From the NCBI RefSeq assembly GCF_052857255.1, contig NC_135497.1:119426744-119490743 (forward strand): a stretch of 64,000 bases of DNA. The letters are read 5' to 3'. The translations under genes and the position numbers were made by a program. Shown here one piece after another: positions 1 through 9,170 of the stretch (the first letter of the stretch is position 1; the number at the start of each line of letters is the position of its first letter). The notes below the pieces were generated by a model, which ran no database searches, was not told the DNA's origin, and worked only from the letters and a program-made list of their open reading frames with translations. This DNA comes from Amblyomma americanum (taxonomy: Eukaryota > Arthropoda > Arachnida > Ixodida > Ixodidae).

Positions 1-297
1 AGTCGGGTCGGTGGAGACGTCGGGGAAATTCGGAAGACAGCCGGAACCACTTCGCGGCCCGTGGCAGCGACTCCTTAAAGGGATTTTCGCAGAACCCTGC
101 TCCCCGCTTGTCCCACGCAGCAACGACCGGGCGAGCGCGGTAAATTAGTGTTCCTGTATATGCTCCCTGCGGGAGCATATACAGGAACACTACGGTAAAT
201 GCACCCCGCAGACACCTGGCGAGAGATTCTTTCTTGGTGGCAATCCTCGAGACATGCTGGCGCCAATCCTAATACCAGCTGGCGGCCATTCCTAATA
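1..297 (-). repeat. Gypsy-1 3' LTR, partial
   Basis: This aligns with 5205-5445 apart from a 55-bp gain at 138-200 (a 47-bp palindrome plus an 8-bp duplication). Its inner edge at about 297 starts, on the minus strand, with TATTAGGAATGG, directly after the purine-rich CGCGGAGGAGT that would be the polypurine tract. The outer edge and left target duplication are outside the window. Confidence 0.85.
146..192. mobile_element. 47-bp palindromic hAT-like micro-element inside an LTR
   Basis: Two perfect 22-bp inverted arms (146-167 and 171-192) flank a TGC loop. The termini read TAGTG...CACTA, which fits the hAT consensus (T/C)A(A/G)NG. An exact 8-bp duplication, CGGTAAAT, lies at 138-145 and 193-200, and 8 bp is the hAT target-duplication length. 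The sister LTR near 5340-5352 has the single uninterrupted CGGTAAAT, which is a true empty site. The element therefore consists of two tips and no body. Observed: the arms, the duplication and the empty site. Inferred: mobilisation by a hAT transposase. Confidence 0.85.
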
Positions 298-728
298 ACT
301 CCTCCGCGGCCAGGAAAATCTCGTTCGGCCAGTGGTAGCAATCCCTTACCGATGAGAGATGGGCTGGTCTTGGGAATGGGATGACCGGTTATCTTCTGCG
401 AGCACCAAAACAACCCCCAAACCTCCAACAATGGCAAACAGCGGCCGGTTCGGCCCCAGCAACAAGGCTCCACACGACGCGAAAGCACCCAGTCTGTGCC
501 CCTGATCCACCAGGCTTATCCCAACAGATAAAGTAATAACATAACAAATTCCGACTCCGAGTGGTTCCGCCATCTAAGTCAACGTATCATGGATATTTTG
601 GCCACAACAAAGTCAGAACCGTGCATGAAATGGTTCGAAGTAGATAACTAATCTTGAAAAAAAAACATACATAGGTCCGCTAGTAATACACACATAAAAG
701 CTGGAGGACCCTTTTCACCTTAAGCACT
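298..728 (-). other. Gypsy-1 3' untranslated region
   Basis: This lies between the RNase H stop and the 3' LTR. No recognised domain is present. A 75-codon minus-strand frame at 346-573 has hydrophobic stretches that could suggest a membrane protein, but it has no signal peptide or env motif and I do not call a gene. The polypurine tract is at the left edge, next to the LTR. Confidence 0.5.
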
Positions 729-1124
729 TCAGAATAGCCTGCTTAAACCATCGGCATTGCCATTCATTTTCCCTTTCTTATACCTCACAGAGAAGCTGTA
801 CTCCTGAAGGATGAGGCTCCACCGCAGCATGCGTCCGTTCTTTTGAGACATATGCCTCAGCCACGTGAGTGGGCAGGGATCCGTCTCAAAAACGAATTTT
901 GATCCGTATAGGTAGCATGACAGTTTTTGTGCTGCCCAGACTAAGCATGCGCATTCTTTTCCTGAGGCGCTGTAAGCTTCCTCCCTTAGCGTCAGTTTCC
1001 GGCTTGCGTACAGGATGGGATGCTCTTCGTTGTCTTTTCCAACCTGACTCAAAACAACGCCCATCCCCCTATCACTCGCATCGCACTGAACTACAAACTC
1101 TTTTGTGTAGTCAGGCGTCCACAA
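729..1124 (-). pseudogene. Gypsy-1 RNase H domain (end of pol)
   Basis: This is the RNase H that degrades the RNA strand of the replication hybrid. Visible motifs are QCDASDRGMG (first catalytic Asp), GKECA (catalytic Glu) and FETDPCPLTW (second Asp), followed by the usual tail YKKGKMNGNADGLSRLF and a stop. In ordinary Ty3/gypsy elements integrase follows this tail. Here pol ends, so integrase lies elsewhere, upstream. The domain is readable through its length, but it is separated from RT by a frame break between 1124 and 1151. Confidence 0.88.
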
Positions 1125-1150
1125 TACGGGCCGTGAAATGAGTACTTTCT

Positions 1151-1962
1151 TCAGCTCTTGAAAGGCGCTCTCCTTTGCTTCATCCCAAAAACCCTTTCGG
1201 GCTCTCCCTTTCGTAGCGCATCTGTCAATGGACTCGCTCGTTGAGAATAGCGAGGAATGTACCTCTGATAATACCCAACAAACCCCAGAAAAGAGCGGAT
1301 GTCTTTCTTTGTTCGAGGCGTTGGAAAGTCCGCTATGGGCTTAATTTTAAGTTCCGAAGGCTGCCTAGTTCCACGACCTACAATGTGTCCCAGGTAGGTC
1401 ACTTGTGAACAACAAAAGTTATACTTTTCTGACTTCAGTGTGAGCCCAGCGTCCCGAAAACTTGCCAACACGCTTCTCAGATGCGCGATATGCTCCTCCT
1501 AGCTGTTCGAAAAACTGGCTATGTCGTCCAAGTAGGGAACTGCATAGCTCTGCATGTCTTTAAGTACAATATCCATTAATTTGGGGAAACTATACGGGCG
1601 TTCTTGAGGCCGAAGCTTAAAACTAGAGGTCTGAATGTCCCAATGGGTGAAATGAAGTCAGCATAACGGCTCGAGGTGTCTGAGAGAGGAACCTGCCAAT
1701 ATCCCCTCACCAGATCTAACGTAGAGATGAACTGTGTCCCACTTACGCGCTCCACTCTCTCTTCAATATTGGGAATCGGATAGAGATGGTCTCTGGTGAT
1801 TGCATTGAGTCTTCGATAGGCCACGCATGGACGAGGCTCTTTACCTGGCACTTCGACGAGAATCATAGGGGAAGTGTAATCACTTTCAGTTGGTTCGATT
1901 ACCCCGATTTCGAGCATTCGCTTAATCTCCGTCTCCAAGATCTGCCGTTGACGTGGTGACAC
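1151..1962 (-). pseudogene. Gypsy-1 reverse transcriptase, frameshifted
   Basis: RT is readable in two frames. The first (1962-1576) has the fingers and palm: CVAYRRLNAITRDHLYPIPN, FISTLDLVRGYWQVPLS and FRPLVLSFGLKNA. The catalytic box SYAVPYLDDIASFSNS lies near 1500-1550 outside the longer frames, so it is separated by breaks. The second (1471-1151) has the connection: TYLGHIVG and TKKDIRSFLGFVGYYQRYIP. The YLDD is the normal metal-binding site. At least two frameshifts or stops make this a pseudogene. Confidence 0.88.
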
Positions 1963-1997
1963 TCGACAAGCTTTTGACCTGATTGGTTCGGAGGAGG

Positions 1998-2402
1998 TCA
2001 GCTCGATCTTGTAAGTGATAGGTCAGTTTTCCCTGGCCGACTGCTAAACATCGCTTTGAATTCCCCCAAAATACCCTTAAGTTCATCCACCTGTTCCTCT
2101 TTCAGAACATCAGCCCTCGCAGAGCGCGCAAGAATGTCCTGGACGCTGCAATCTGCATCGCGGTCTGTTGCTAACTCAGGTAGATCAGCCTGTACTTCCT
2201 CGGGTGCGTTTAACATCATATTTACCACCTCCTCCCTGCCTACATAAGGTTTCATCAAATTGCAGTGGCAGATGGTAACCTCATTTCTCTTGCCAGGTTT
2301 TTTCAGGACGTAGTTTGTTTCTGACAGCCTGTGCTGAACTTCCACCGGACCCTCACGCTGCACTTCCATTTTGTTTTTCCTGGATTCCCGACTCGTTGAC
2401 AT
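1998..2402 (-). pseudogene. Gypsy-1 integrase C-terminal segment joined to pre-RT spacer
   Basis: One open frame runs from an integrase C-terminal module into the segment leading to RT. ETNYVLKKPGKRNEVTICHC and NLMKPYVGREE match the late integrase stretch that reads like Y-x-V-x-x-x-x-R ... H-x-N-x-L-K-P-Y. DELKGILGEFKAMFSSRPGK is the usual lead-in to gypsy RT. Finding both in one continuous frame is direct evidence that integrase precedes RT here and that the order is not a chance rearrangement. The frame breaks near 1998 before RT resumes at 1962. Confidence 0.8.
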
Positions 2403-2887
2403 GCGTCACATGACTTCACGTACCGCTCCACGTCTCTGAAGCACCCTGGCCAGTAGTACTCCATTAAAAGTCGCTCTTTCGTTTTCTTGATCCCCAAGTG
2501 TCCCGACCAGCTGTTCCCATGACACATTCTCAGAAGGTCCGCCCGGTATTTTTCCGGAATCACCAGCTGATCAAATGTCTTGCCTTTGCGATCTCTGTAG
2601 TGCCTGTACAGCAGTCCGCCTTTTTCGAGTATCGTGATGTTACGCCTCGCTATGCCCTTTTCCGCGGTAGCATGCAGGCGCCTCAAACTAGGGTCATTCT
2701 TTTGCTCTGCTTTCAGCATATCCCTGTCTATTTCCAATAGCCGCTCAAAACTGCGCGAAGTCGGGGCCAATATTGACGCTCCGACGGGCTCTATTTCCTG
2801 CGGTTCGCTTGGCGCCGCAGCTGCGTCGATGTCGCCTGATCTAGCGACAACCTCGACCCCTTGTTCAGCCACTAGGTTTGGCTCCAT
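2403..2887 (-). pseudogene. Gypsy-1 integrase zinc-binding (HHCC) domain; catalytic core missing
   Basis: The segment HGNSWSGHLGIKKTKERLL through CDACQRVG carries the His-His-Cys-Cys zinc site of retroviral-type integrases. Straight after CDACQRVG the frame degrades, and within about 30 bp the C-terminal segment begins. The D,D35E catalytic core, normally about 150 residues, is absent. The insertion is therefore internally deleted as well as frameshifted. A stop just upstream, near 2910, separates it from protease. Confidence 0.85.
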
Positions 2888-3093
2888 GATTTCAGGTTCT
2901 GCTCAGATTTCTGCTTCTCCCTGTCCCAGGTCCTGTGTTAACTGAGCGGCGAGCTGGCGGGTTTTAGAGCGCTTTAGTGCCTGCACTTTTCCTTCTCCAA
3001 AGATCTGCCCTCGCTCACGCAACAGCCGGTCAGACCGGTTTGAGAACAGATAAGGATATTCCAGCGGAACTGTTTTCTAGACGGCTGCCTCCG

Positions 3094-3411
3094 TCACCAG
3101 TTTTCCAAACGGACCTGAAATTTCAACCCTTGCCATGGGAAGCAAACACTGTGCTCCACCAACACCTGTTTAATCCACGTTACTCCTCCCGTGAAATCCT
3201 CAGACGTAACATAGGATGGGTGCACTACATCCATCGTAGCCGCACTGTCCCTGAGCACCTTACAAGGCTTGCCATTTACCTCTAACTCATTAAGATAGGT
3301 GCGAAGCAGTTCTAGGTTTTCATCACTACCGTTTACGTACGAGAACACCAATCGCTGGTTTCTACATCTTGCAGCGATGTGCCCTGTTTCTTGGCAGTTA
3401 TAACACCGCAA
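3094..3411 (-). pseudogene. Gypsy-1 nucleocapsid zinc knuckle and protease
   Basis: CYNCQETGHIAARC is a CX2CX4HX4C knuckle that would bind genomic RNA. Downstream, ELEVNGKPCKVLRDSAATMD is an aspartic-protease start with DSA in place of DTG/DSG, which I believe is usual in this clade. The frame overlaps the end of the Gag frame at 3398-3411 in another phase, either from a frameshift signal or from decay. It ends early at 3094, before the protease flap would be complete. Confidence 0.75.
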
Positions 3412-4465
3412 CGGTTGCCTGGCCTCGAACTCCTTTTTCCCCGCCTTTTCTACCCCTCCGTCCTTCGTTTGACTGCCGCTCTTCTCTGGAGCCTTTTCGG
3501 TGACTTTTTTTTGTTACACCCTGCCCCACGTTTCCATTTAGAGCCGGCCGTCTAGAAGAAAAATACTTTCTTGAGGTAGTTCCTCTTTCTGACTGGCCTT
3601 CCTCCGCACTCGCCTTTCTACGCGTCGAGAATTCGTCTGCGAGTTGAGCTGCTCGCTCTACTGTCTCTACCTTTTCTTTGTCCTGCACCCATAGTTTTAC
3701 GGACGGTGGAATGCTGCGGAAAAACTGCTCCAGACAGACGCACTCAACTACCTTGTCCCTGCTTTCGTACACGCCTGCCCCCTTGAGCCACGCTACAAGG
3801 TTGCTTTTCAATGTGTACGCAAACTCCGCATAATCCTCATTGCTTTTTTTTGTTGCCTCCCTAAAACGCTGCCGAAATGCCTCATCTGAAAGGCGGTATT
3901 TCTTCATTAGAGCAGATTTCACCTTTTCATAATTTTCCGCTTCCTGTTCGCTGAGCCTGGCGATCACATTTGCCGCCTCGCACGGTCCAAGACCTAGCAG
4001 GCGTTGTGACCACAAATTTTCTGCGATTTTGCTCTTTCGACACGCCCTTTCATAGTTGATTAGATACAGACCGATGTCTTCGCCCATCTTGTAGGGATAC
4101 ATCCAAATGTCTGTACGGTGAGACTCTACCCTGTTTAATCTGTCACTAATGCTTGCTCCCCCGTTTTGAGCTGCCAGACGTTGGCTTTCGAGTTGGAGCT
4201 CCATCATTTTCAATTGTATCTGATCTGCGGCTTGCTTTTCTTTTCTTTCATCCTCTGCTTTCTTTTTTTCATCCCCTGGTTTCTTTCTTCGCCGTTTTAG
4301 CTCTTTCTTTGCAATTTCCCACGCAATTTGCATCGCTTCTTCGTCCGCATCGCTATTATTGATTGCTTTTATGATTGCCCCTTTCCTCATTCCTTCCTCC
4401 ACTTCCACATCCAACTCATCACACATCAGCAACAGCTCTTCCCTATTAACCTTCTTGAAGTCCAT
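3398..4465 (-). CDS. Gypsy-1 Gag with SCAN-like capsid region
   Basis: A 355-codon frame starts at an ATG about 200 bp inside the LTR boundary. Residues 1-110 are charged and helix-rich, with a Lys/Glu stretch likely to form a coiled coil. Residues about 120-285 resemble the SCAN/retroviral capsid C-domain: YEKVKSALMKKYRLSDEAFR, then CLEQFFRSIPPSVKLWV and ERAAQLADEF. SCAN domains are considered to derive from the Gag of Gmr1-like gypsy elements, which fits the INT-first pol. The tail is basic. The frame ends just before the zinc knuckle, which lies in another frame. It is the only intact long frame in the element. Confidence 0.82.
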   Translation of the reverse strand: MDFKKVNREELLLMCDELDVEVEEGMRKGAIIKAINNSDADEEAMQIAWEIAKKELKRRRKKPGDEKKKAEDERKEKQAADQIQLKMMELQLESQRLAAQNGGASISDRLNRVESHRTDIWMYPYKMGEDIGLYLINYERACRKSKIAENLWSQRLLGLGPCEAANVIARLSEQEAENYEKVKSALMKKYRLSDEAFRQRFREATKKSNEDYAEFAYTLKSNLVAWLKGAGVYESRDKVVECVCLEQFFRSIPPSVKLWVQDKEKVETVERAAQLADEFSTRRKASAEEGQSERGTTSRKYFSSRRPALNGNVGQGVTKKSHRKGSREERQSNEGRRGRKGGEKGVRGQATVAVL

Positions 4466-4679
4466 GATCGTTGCCCCAAATGGTGGCTTTGCCCACTCGC
4501 TAAAGTTCTATGGTTCTGTGCAAACTACACTGTGCTACAGACACCCGATTACCAGCAGTTCAAACTTTTTACCCAGAGTTTAAAACCTGGTGAATTATAA
4601 AACAAAGACAAAGCGCTCACCCGTACATGCAGAACGATGTCACCTGGTCCATCCCAAGCGCTGCCAACCAGTTGTTGAA
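4466..4679 (-). other. Gypsy-1 leader with possible primer-binding site
   Basis: No gene is seen here. On the minus strand, TGGTTGGCAGCGCTTGGG from about 4670 downward follows a CAACA-type end and could be the primer-binding site, but I could not match it to a particular tRNA. The LTR/leader boundary is therefore approximate. Confidence 0.35.
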
Positions 4680-5445
4680 GGTGGGGATCGGGGTCGCTTC
4701 TCGACACAACCTCGGTCAAGATGACGACCGCTCCGTCCAGGACAGGAGTGCCGCTGAGTGAAGGATTCGTTAGTGGAGGAAGAAGACTTAGTTTATTTTA
4801 CATATTTACAAGCTTTTGAATTCAGAAGTGAGCTGCTTCAACTGCATCTGCAGTCCAGTTCTATACACTGCGTCTTCCCTAGATTCCCCAGGTAGGGGAC
4901 GCCCTCGCCGTGGTGCGTGTGGACAAAACTTGCGCTATCACACACAGACACCTCCGCACACATGGACACGCCCCTGGCATAAGAGGGAGAGGGGTGTGCG
5001 GCCAGGACCCCGTCAGGCTGGCAGGCGACGTCAGGTGGTCGGCCCGCTCTCCGCCGGTCGGTGAACTTCGAAGAAACCGAGGCGCAGCCCCCTCGGGAGA
5101 TAATCCCCAGTTGTTCGGCCATTAGCCATGGCCGGCGAAGCCTGCAGAAAATCCACTGTGGCGATCCGTTCCCACACTGGTGCTGTGCCCATGAGGCCAG
5201 GGGTAGTCGGGTCGGTGGAGACGTTGGGGAAAATCGGAAGACAGCCGGAACCACTTCGCAGCCCGTGGCAGCGACTCTTTAAAGGAATTTTCGCAGAACC
5301 ATGCTCCCCGCTTGCCCACGCAGCAACGACCGGGCGAGGGCGGTAAATGCACCACGCAGACACCTGGCGTGAGATTCTGTCTTAGTGGCAATCCTCGAGA
5401 CATGCTAGCGCCAATCCTAATACCAGCTGGCGGCCATTCCTAATA
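4680..5445 (-). repeat. Gypsy-1 5' LTR (left boundary approximate)
   Basis: Positions 5205-5445 match the 3' LTR at 1-297. On the minus strand an AATAAA at 4792-4797 fits the poly(A) signal of the R region. The outer edge at 5445 is set by continuity with Y: from 5446 onward the sequence (GCAAGAAGCTACGGTG) matches 12823 and 47225. Confidence 0.7.
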
Positions 5446-6555
5446 GCAAGAAGCTACGGTGACGCTTCACTCACCTAAAGAGCGGTATGTGACAGCATTA
5501 GATTTTACAATTGTCGGTTCTTTTGCAACTTTTGTGCGTGATTGCGTCAGTTTCTTTGCAATTGTCGGCCCATCATCCGCGATATTCGCACTGCAAGAAG
5601 CAGTAGCATGTATCCCTATGCTGTGACTATGCTGACATTCCCATATATCACTTCTTTTTTAATTTTGATTTCGATTCTCTTCCTAGGTTGCTCACAACCT
5701 GGTGGTCTGATGTGATGACATCACAATGTCACGTGAGCTCCATCAACCAATCAGCGACTTTCCTGACACCAGACATCCCCGGGATTTTGGTGTGGTTACA
5801 GCTGATGCTGTCGCATTAATAGAGGCCGCTAGATGGTCACGCGCACGCAGTCACAGGGGTGCGGTTAGGCGGGGCACTGCGCGTGCGTAGCCGGCGTCCG
5901 GTAAATTGGTGTCCGTCTACGCGAAGCTAAAATTCCCTAGTAGCTCCCATTTGTGGGCGTATGGCTGCATTTAAGTGGACGAAAAGGAGTAATAATTCCC
6001 GTCCTCACCATATTAACACGTGTACAACAATTTTTTTTTGAGGCCCTGAGTCTAACTTTAGTCAAAAACCCCATTATGGTGGAGCGGTACATGAAATTTC
6101 AACAGATGCCAAAACATAGACGTGGTCCCCAAAATACAAAACCCGAGTGCGGAGCAATGGGACAGACTGCTTTCCAGCGACCGCTGTGAAGACCAACAAG
6201 ATCTGGTTCAGCGAGATCAACGGGCGGCAGTGGCCAGCGGAGCCCTGGACTGAGGGCAACCGACCATTGATTAAAACTGGACGAGCTAGACAGAGGAGAC
6301 TCCTGGATATACAACCAAGGATAGAACATCTCTGAAGATGCCCCAAAAACCACAGACTAGAATAAAGTTTTCTCCTCCACCTCGACAGAATGAAATTACT
6401 TTACTGCTTTCCACCTCTTTTCTCTGAGTGTGTTTCGTCGCGCTGAGTATTCGGCACCCACAGAGGCGAGCTGCTCATGGCCAGCTTTTGTTTTTATTGC
6501 GACAGCGTGCCCGCTGGCATCAAGTATTATTTACAATTAGAGATGGATACACATG
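5446..6555 (+). repeat. Y0: right part of a Y tandem unit
   Basis: This matches about 12823-13950 and 47225-48330 through its length, with scattered substitutions. It ends in ...ACACATGCAGGC and joins Y1 directly, whereas in the other two units a T block follows at this point. It includes a promoter-like stretch near 5700-5900 and an AATAAA-bearing segment near 6060-6370. Confidence 0.88.
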
Positions 6556-6644
6556 CAGGCGAGTGCCCTGGGGGGCCGCGAGGAGCACTCGCGCAGCTCG
6601 TAGTACTGGCCGTCGGTCGAGGAACGGGGGGTGTGCTGTTGTAG
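6477..6644 (+). CDS. Hypothetical 55-codon frame across the Y0/Y1 junction
   Basis: The start MASFCFYCDSVPAGIKYYLQ is also present at 13867 and 48246. Only here does the frame run on into the next Y unit, ending ALAQLVVLAVGRGTGGVLL, a segment with a relative near 7900-7950 (AIAQLVALAVGRRRG). In the two units with T, the T end interrupts the frame soon after THAG. It has one C-x2-C pair and no recognised domain. It could be a non-coding conserved segment. No regulatory signal or splice site was tested. Confidence 0.25.
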   Translation: MASFCFYCDSVPAGIKYYLQLEMDTHAGECPGGPRGALAQLVVLAVGRGTGGVLL

Positions 6645-6994
6645 AAACCGACTGATTTAGTTCGTTTCTGATGACAGTAGACTGTTATCGTTTACGTAAA
6701 TTGGTTTATTGGAAGAAACAAACTGTTCATTAGGAGAGGAGCAAGAGCTCGAAAAATTGCATGCTCATCGTTGGGGCTCCCCGCTCGTTCTGTCCTTTTT
6801 TCTTGCCCCTCCAGACGGAGGAGCTCTCCGCTTGTCTCAACCTTTGGCCCTCTCCCTCAGGTTCCCAGAGTCCCGTCGCCCGAGGGGAGCCGCCGCCGGC
6901 CATAAACAAGCGGGAGGTGTCTGGGTTTTGTCTCGCGAAGCGTATTAAAAAATGATACAAATACTCAGGATAAATATGAAGAGAAAACGGAGTT

Positions 6995-7165
6995 TCAACA
7001 GCAGTCGGTTCGCGACGGCCGGAGTGTCGGGGGCCTTCCCACGGTGGACTTCAGATTCAGCGTGTCCACCTCCGCATCCTGGTCGGTGGCGATGACACGC
7101 CGCTTGGCATCGTCGAAGGTCACCGACCGCCACTGAAGGCCCGGGTACGGCTCGTGCATGGCCAT
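6995..7165 (-). CDS. Conserved small frame, paralogue a (Y1)
   Basis: 56 codons, starting MAMHEPYPGLQWRSVTFDDA, followed by KRRVIATDQDAEVDTLNLKS and VGRPPTLRP. The same frame, with the same start and stop, is open in Y2 (44091-44261) and Y3 (62394-62564). A second, related frame lies 0.95 kb away in each unit. The ATG is shared by both paralogues and is preceded by CAGGTA, so a splice acceptor or a short leader is possible. I do not recognise the family; no signal peptide or membrane segment is seen. Persistence in three copies suggests, but does not prove, coding constraint. Confidence 0.4.
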   Translation of the reverse strand: MAMHEPYPGLQWRSVTFDDAKRRVIATDQDAEVDTLNLKSTVGRPPTLRPSRTDCC

Positions 7166-7559
7166 CGGCAATACCTGCGCAGAGGAGCCGCCAGCGTGGG
7201 AGGTCTAAAGGCGCTTATTCTCGTCACGGTGGGGCGCCCTAGTTCACTGAATGAAGACACATAGGAACGCTTCAGTCATACGCAACAAGAGGATTCCTGC
7301 CAGCATATATATGCAGTGACAACAGATGGAAGACCACATTCTTCCCATAGACCTTCCAGGGCACAAGGTTTCGCACTGAACCCCGCATCAACAAGTGGGG
7401 CAGGAAAACAGATCCTCGGAAGTCATCATACCACTACTGTCGCAATGGTGCTGCCACCGGTGCGACTTGTGCGATCATGGTTGCCCTTCCCAGCAATCTC
7501 ACGGGACAAATGTTTGATTCAACTGCCACCTGCCATGGTGCGCGTTTCTCGCAATATGG

Positions 7560-7790
7560 TGGGCCGGTTGTGATGAAGCCACAAGGTCACGTGACCCGCG
7601 TGGCCCACCTACCTCCTAGGTTGCTTCTCAGAGGGACTTTTCGCGGATTTTTCGCTTATGGTCAACGACGCCGCCAACGCTGCGGCGACAGCTACTCCGG
7701 ATTTTCGGCGCCTATAGCTCTTTTTATCGCGACTACGTTAAAATCGACAGCAGAGCCGAACTACGGCCCTGTTACAGTGCGTATATAATT
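7560..7790. promoter_or_regulatory. Promoter-like module, Y1 left
   Basis: GGTCACGTGACCCGCGTGG (7585-7603) holds a palindromic E-box (GTCACGTGAC) next to a CRE-like TGATGAAG. A related module lies near 13080-13110 (AAGTCACGTGAGCTCC), so each Y unit holds two diverged versions, as it does for the small frames. No TATA box is obvious. Function is inferred from motif composition only. Confidence 0.3.
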
Positions 7791-8017
7791 ACAGACATCC
7801 TCGAATTTACGGAACAGCTTCCCGGGCACACCTCCATTTCCATCAGCAGGGAAGCGGCGGCGGCAGAGACACCCACCTCCGAGGCTGCGCTGGGGGGGTC
7901 ACGAGCAGCCATCGCCCAACTCGTCGCACTGGCCGTTGGGCGACGAAGAGGTGTTGCGTCGGTTAGCCGCGGCCGGGGTGTTGGGGGCCTGCCCACGGCG
8001 GTCTTCAGCGTGAGCGG

Positions 8018-8119
8018 TTACTCCTCGGGGTCCAGGTCGGTGGCGATGACACGCCGCTTGCCATCGTCGAATGACACCGACCGGCACTGGCGGCCCGGTT
8101 GAGGCTCGTGCACGGACAT
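8018..8119 (-). pseudogene. Conserved small frame, paralogue b (Y1), truncated by a stop
   Basis: It starts MSVHEPQPGRQCRSVSFDDG, then KRRVIATDLDPEE and a TAA. In Y2 and Y3 the corresponding codon is Val and the frame continues to 91 codons. The Y1 copy is therefore damaged by one substitution. The relation to paralogue a covers the first 50 residues. Confidence 0.4.
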
Positions 8120-8159
8120 TGTGAAAGTACCTGCATGTACACCGAGAACAGCTGATGTA

Positions 8160-9154
8160 CTCAAAAGGCGCACAGACCCCCCTGTATTCTTTACCGACTC
8201 ACAAGGCAACGCAGAAGAGGCTATTTGCGCCACGAGGCACACATCCCCCTAACTGCCTTCACCGCACTAGACGCTAGAAACTTCCAGGAATGTCGCCCGC
8301 TCAGTCTCAGGGACTCATTGTTGGCATTGGGAACACATCAGCAGCATGAAGCGATCTTACAACTCAGCTTGAGTGCACCGCGCAGCAACTAAGGGCAGCT
8401 GTGCGCCGACGTGAGTCTTGCTTTCTAACCCCAGTAGGTCCTCGCACTGCACAAGCTGCAGGGCAGCGCAAAGCTTGAACCGGGCGGTTCCAGAAGCCAT
8501 CCCGAGAAGTAGCACTGTCGACGTCTGGCGAGAGCCCCTCCCCGCGATCGTAACGCGTCTGGCCATCGGCGGCCATCTATAGGAGTACGGCTCGCTCAAA
8601 TGCTGGTCTGCCTAGCGGTGCATCGCCACTTACGTTCTCCAGCCATGTGTTGACCAGGTGAGCCGTGTAGACGAGTAGCGAGTGTCTGCCTTTGGCCGTG
8701 GAATGCTCGGGCTGCTGCCGATGACCATCGGTCCCCTCGTGACCGGACCGCCGCTGCTCCACGCGCTGATGTTCGCTACGGCGCGCCTCGAGCAGCCCAC
8801 CACAGCCGAGCTCGCGCCCAATCGAGTGATGGTGATCGCTTTAGCATGTCGCCGATAGACACACGGAATGAGACCAGGCTAGAATAGGCAGCGGACCCTT
8901 AATTAGCCCCTTTTAGCCCTGGGTCCTTCAGTTGACACCAGAGCACAAAATTTATTCTGGAGCCTCAGTAACGATGGAAAAATCTATTGATATTTATTGG
9001 AATGATTCCTTCGCGGTTCCTGTTCCTATAGGCATCAATGCTCTCACATTTCTCCTGAGCTGTGCGGTATAAAGAAGAAGAAAAGGCGGCAATGAAGGAA
9101 TGGATGAAGAAGTCGAAGTATCAAAAATGTATAAAATCTTTTTTCCCTTTTCTT
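8160..9154. other. Y1 stretch without recognised gene
   Basis: Aligns with 45225-46218 and, up to the window edge, with 63530-64000. Overlapping frames of 60-130 codons occur on both strands, but none keeps the same ends in all copies or shows a known motif. Confidence 0.4.
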
Positions 9155-9170
9155 TCCTTCTTTTCTGCTC

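Larger units (their letters stand above)
1..5445 (-). mobile_element. Gypsy-1: Ty3/gypsy retrotransposon with INT before RT, degenerate, left end cut by window
   Basis: The element reads on the minus strand: 5' LTR near 4680-5445, Gag, zinc knuckle with protease, integrase parts, RT, RNase H, polypurine tract, then a 3' LTR cut by the window start. Its order, gag-PR-INT-RT-RH, differs from ordinary Ty3/gypsy, where INT follows RNase H. That order, together with the SCAN-like Gag, is the known signature of Gmr1-like elements. Many frameshifts and stops and a missing integrase core make it non-autonomous. Over the shared 240 bp the LTRs differ at roughly a dozen positions (about 5 percent), so it is the oldest of the three gypsy insertions here. 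It lies in Y0: the bases just right of 5445 are continuous with Y in the other units. Confidence 0.88.

Noticed and set aside
346..573. Env-like membrane protein of gypsy-1
   Set aside because: Hydrophobic composition only; 75 codons, no signal peptide, cleavage site or fusion motif.
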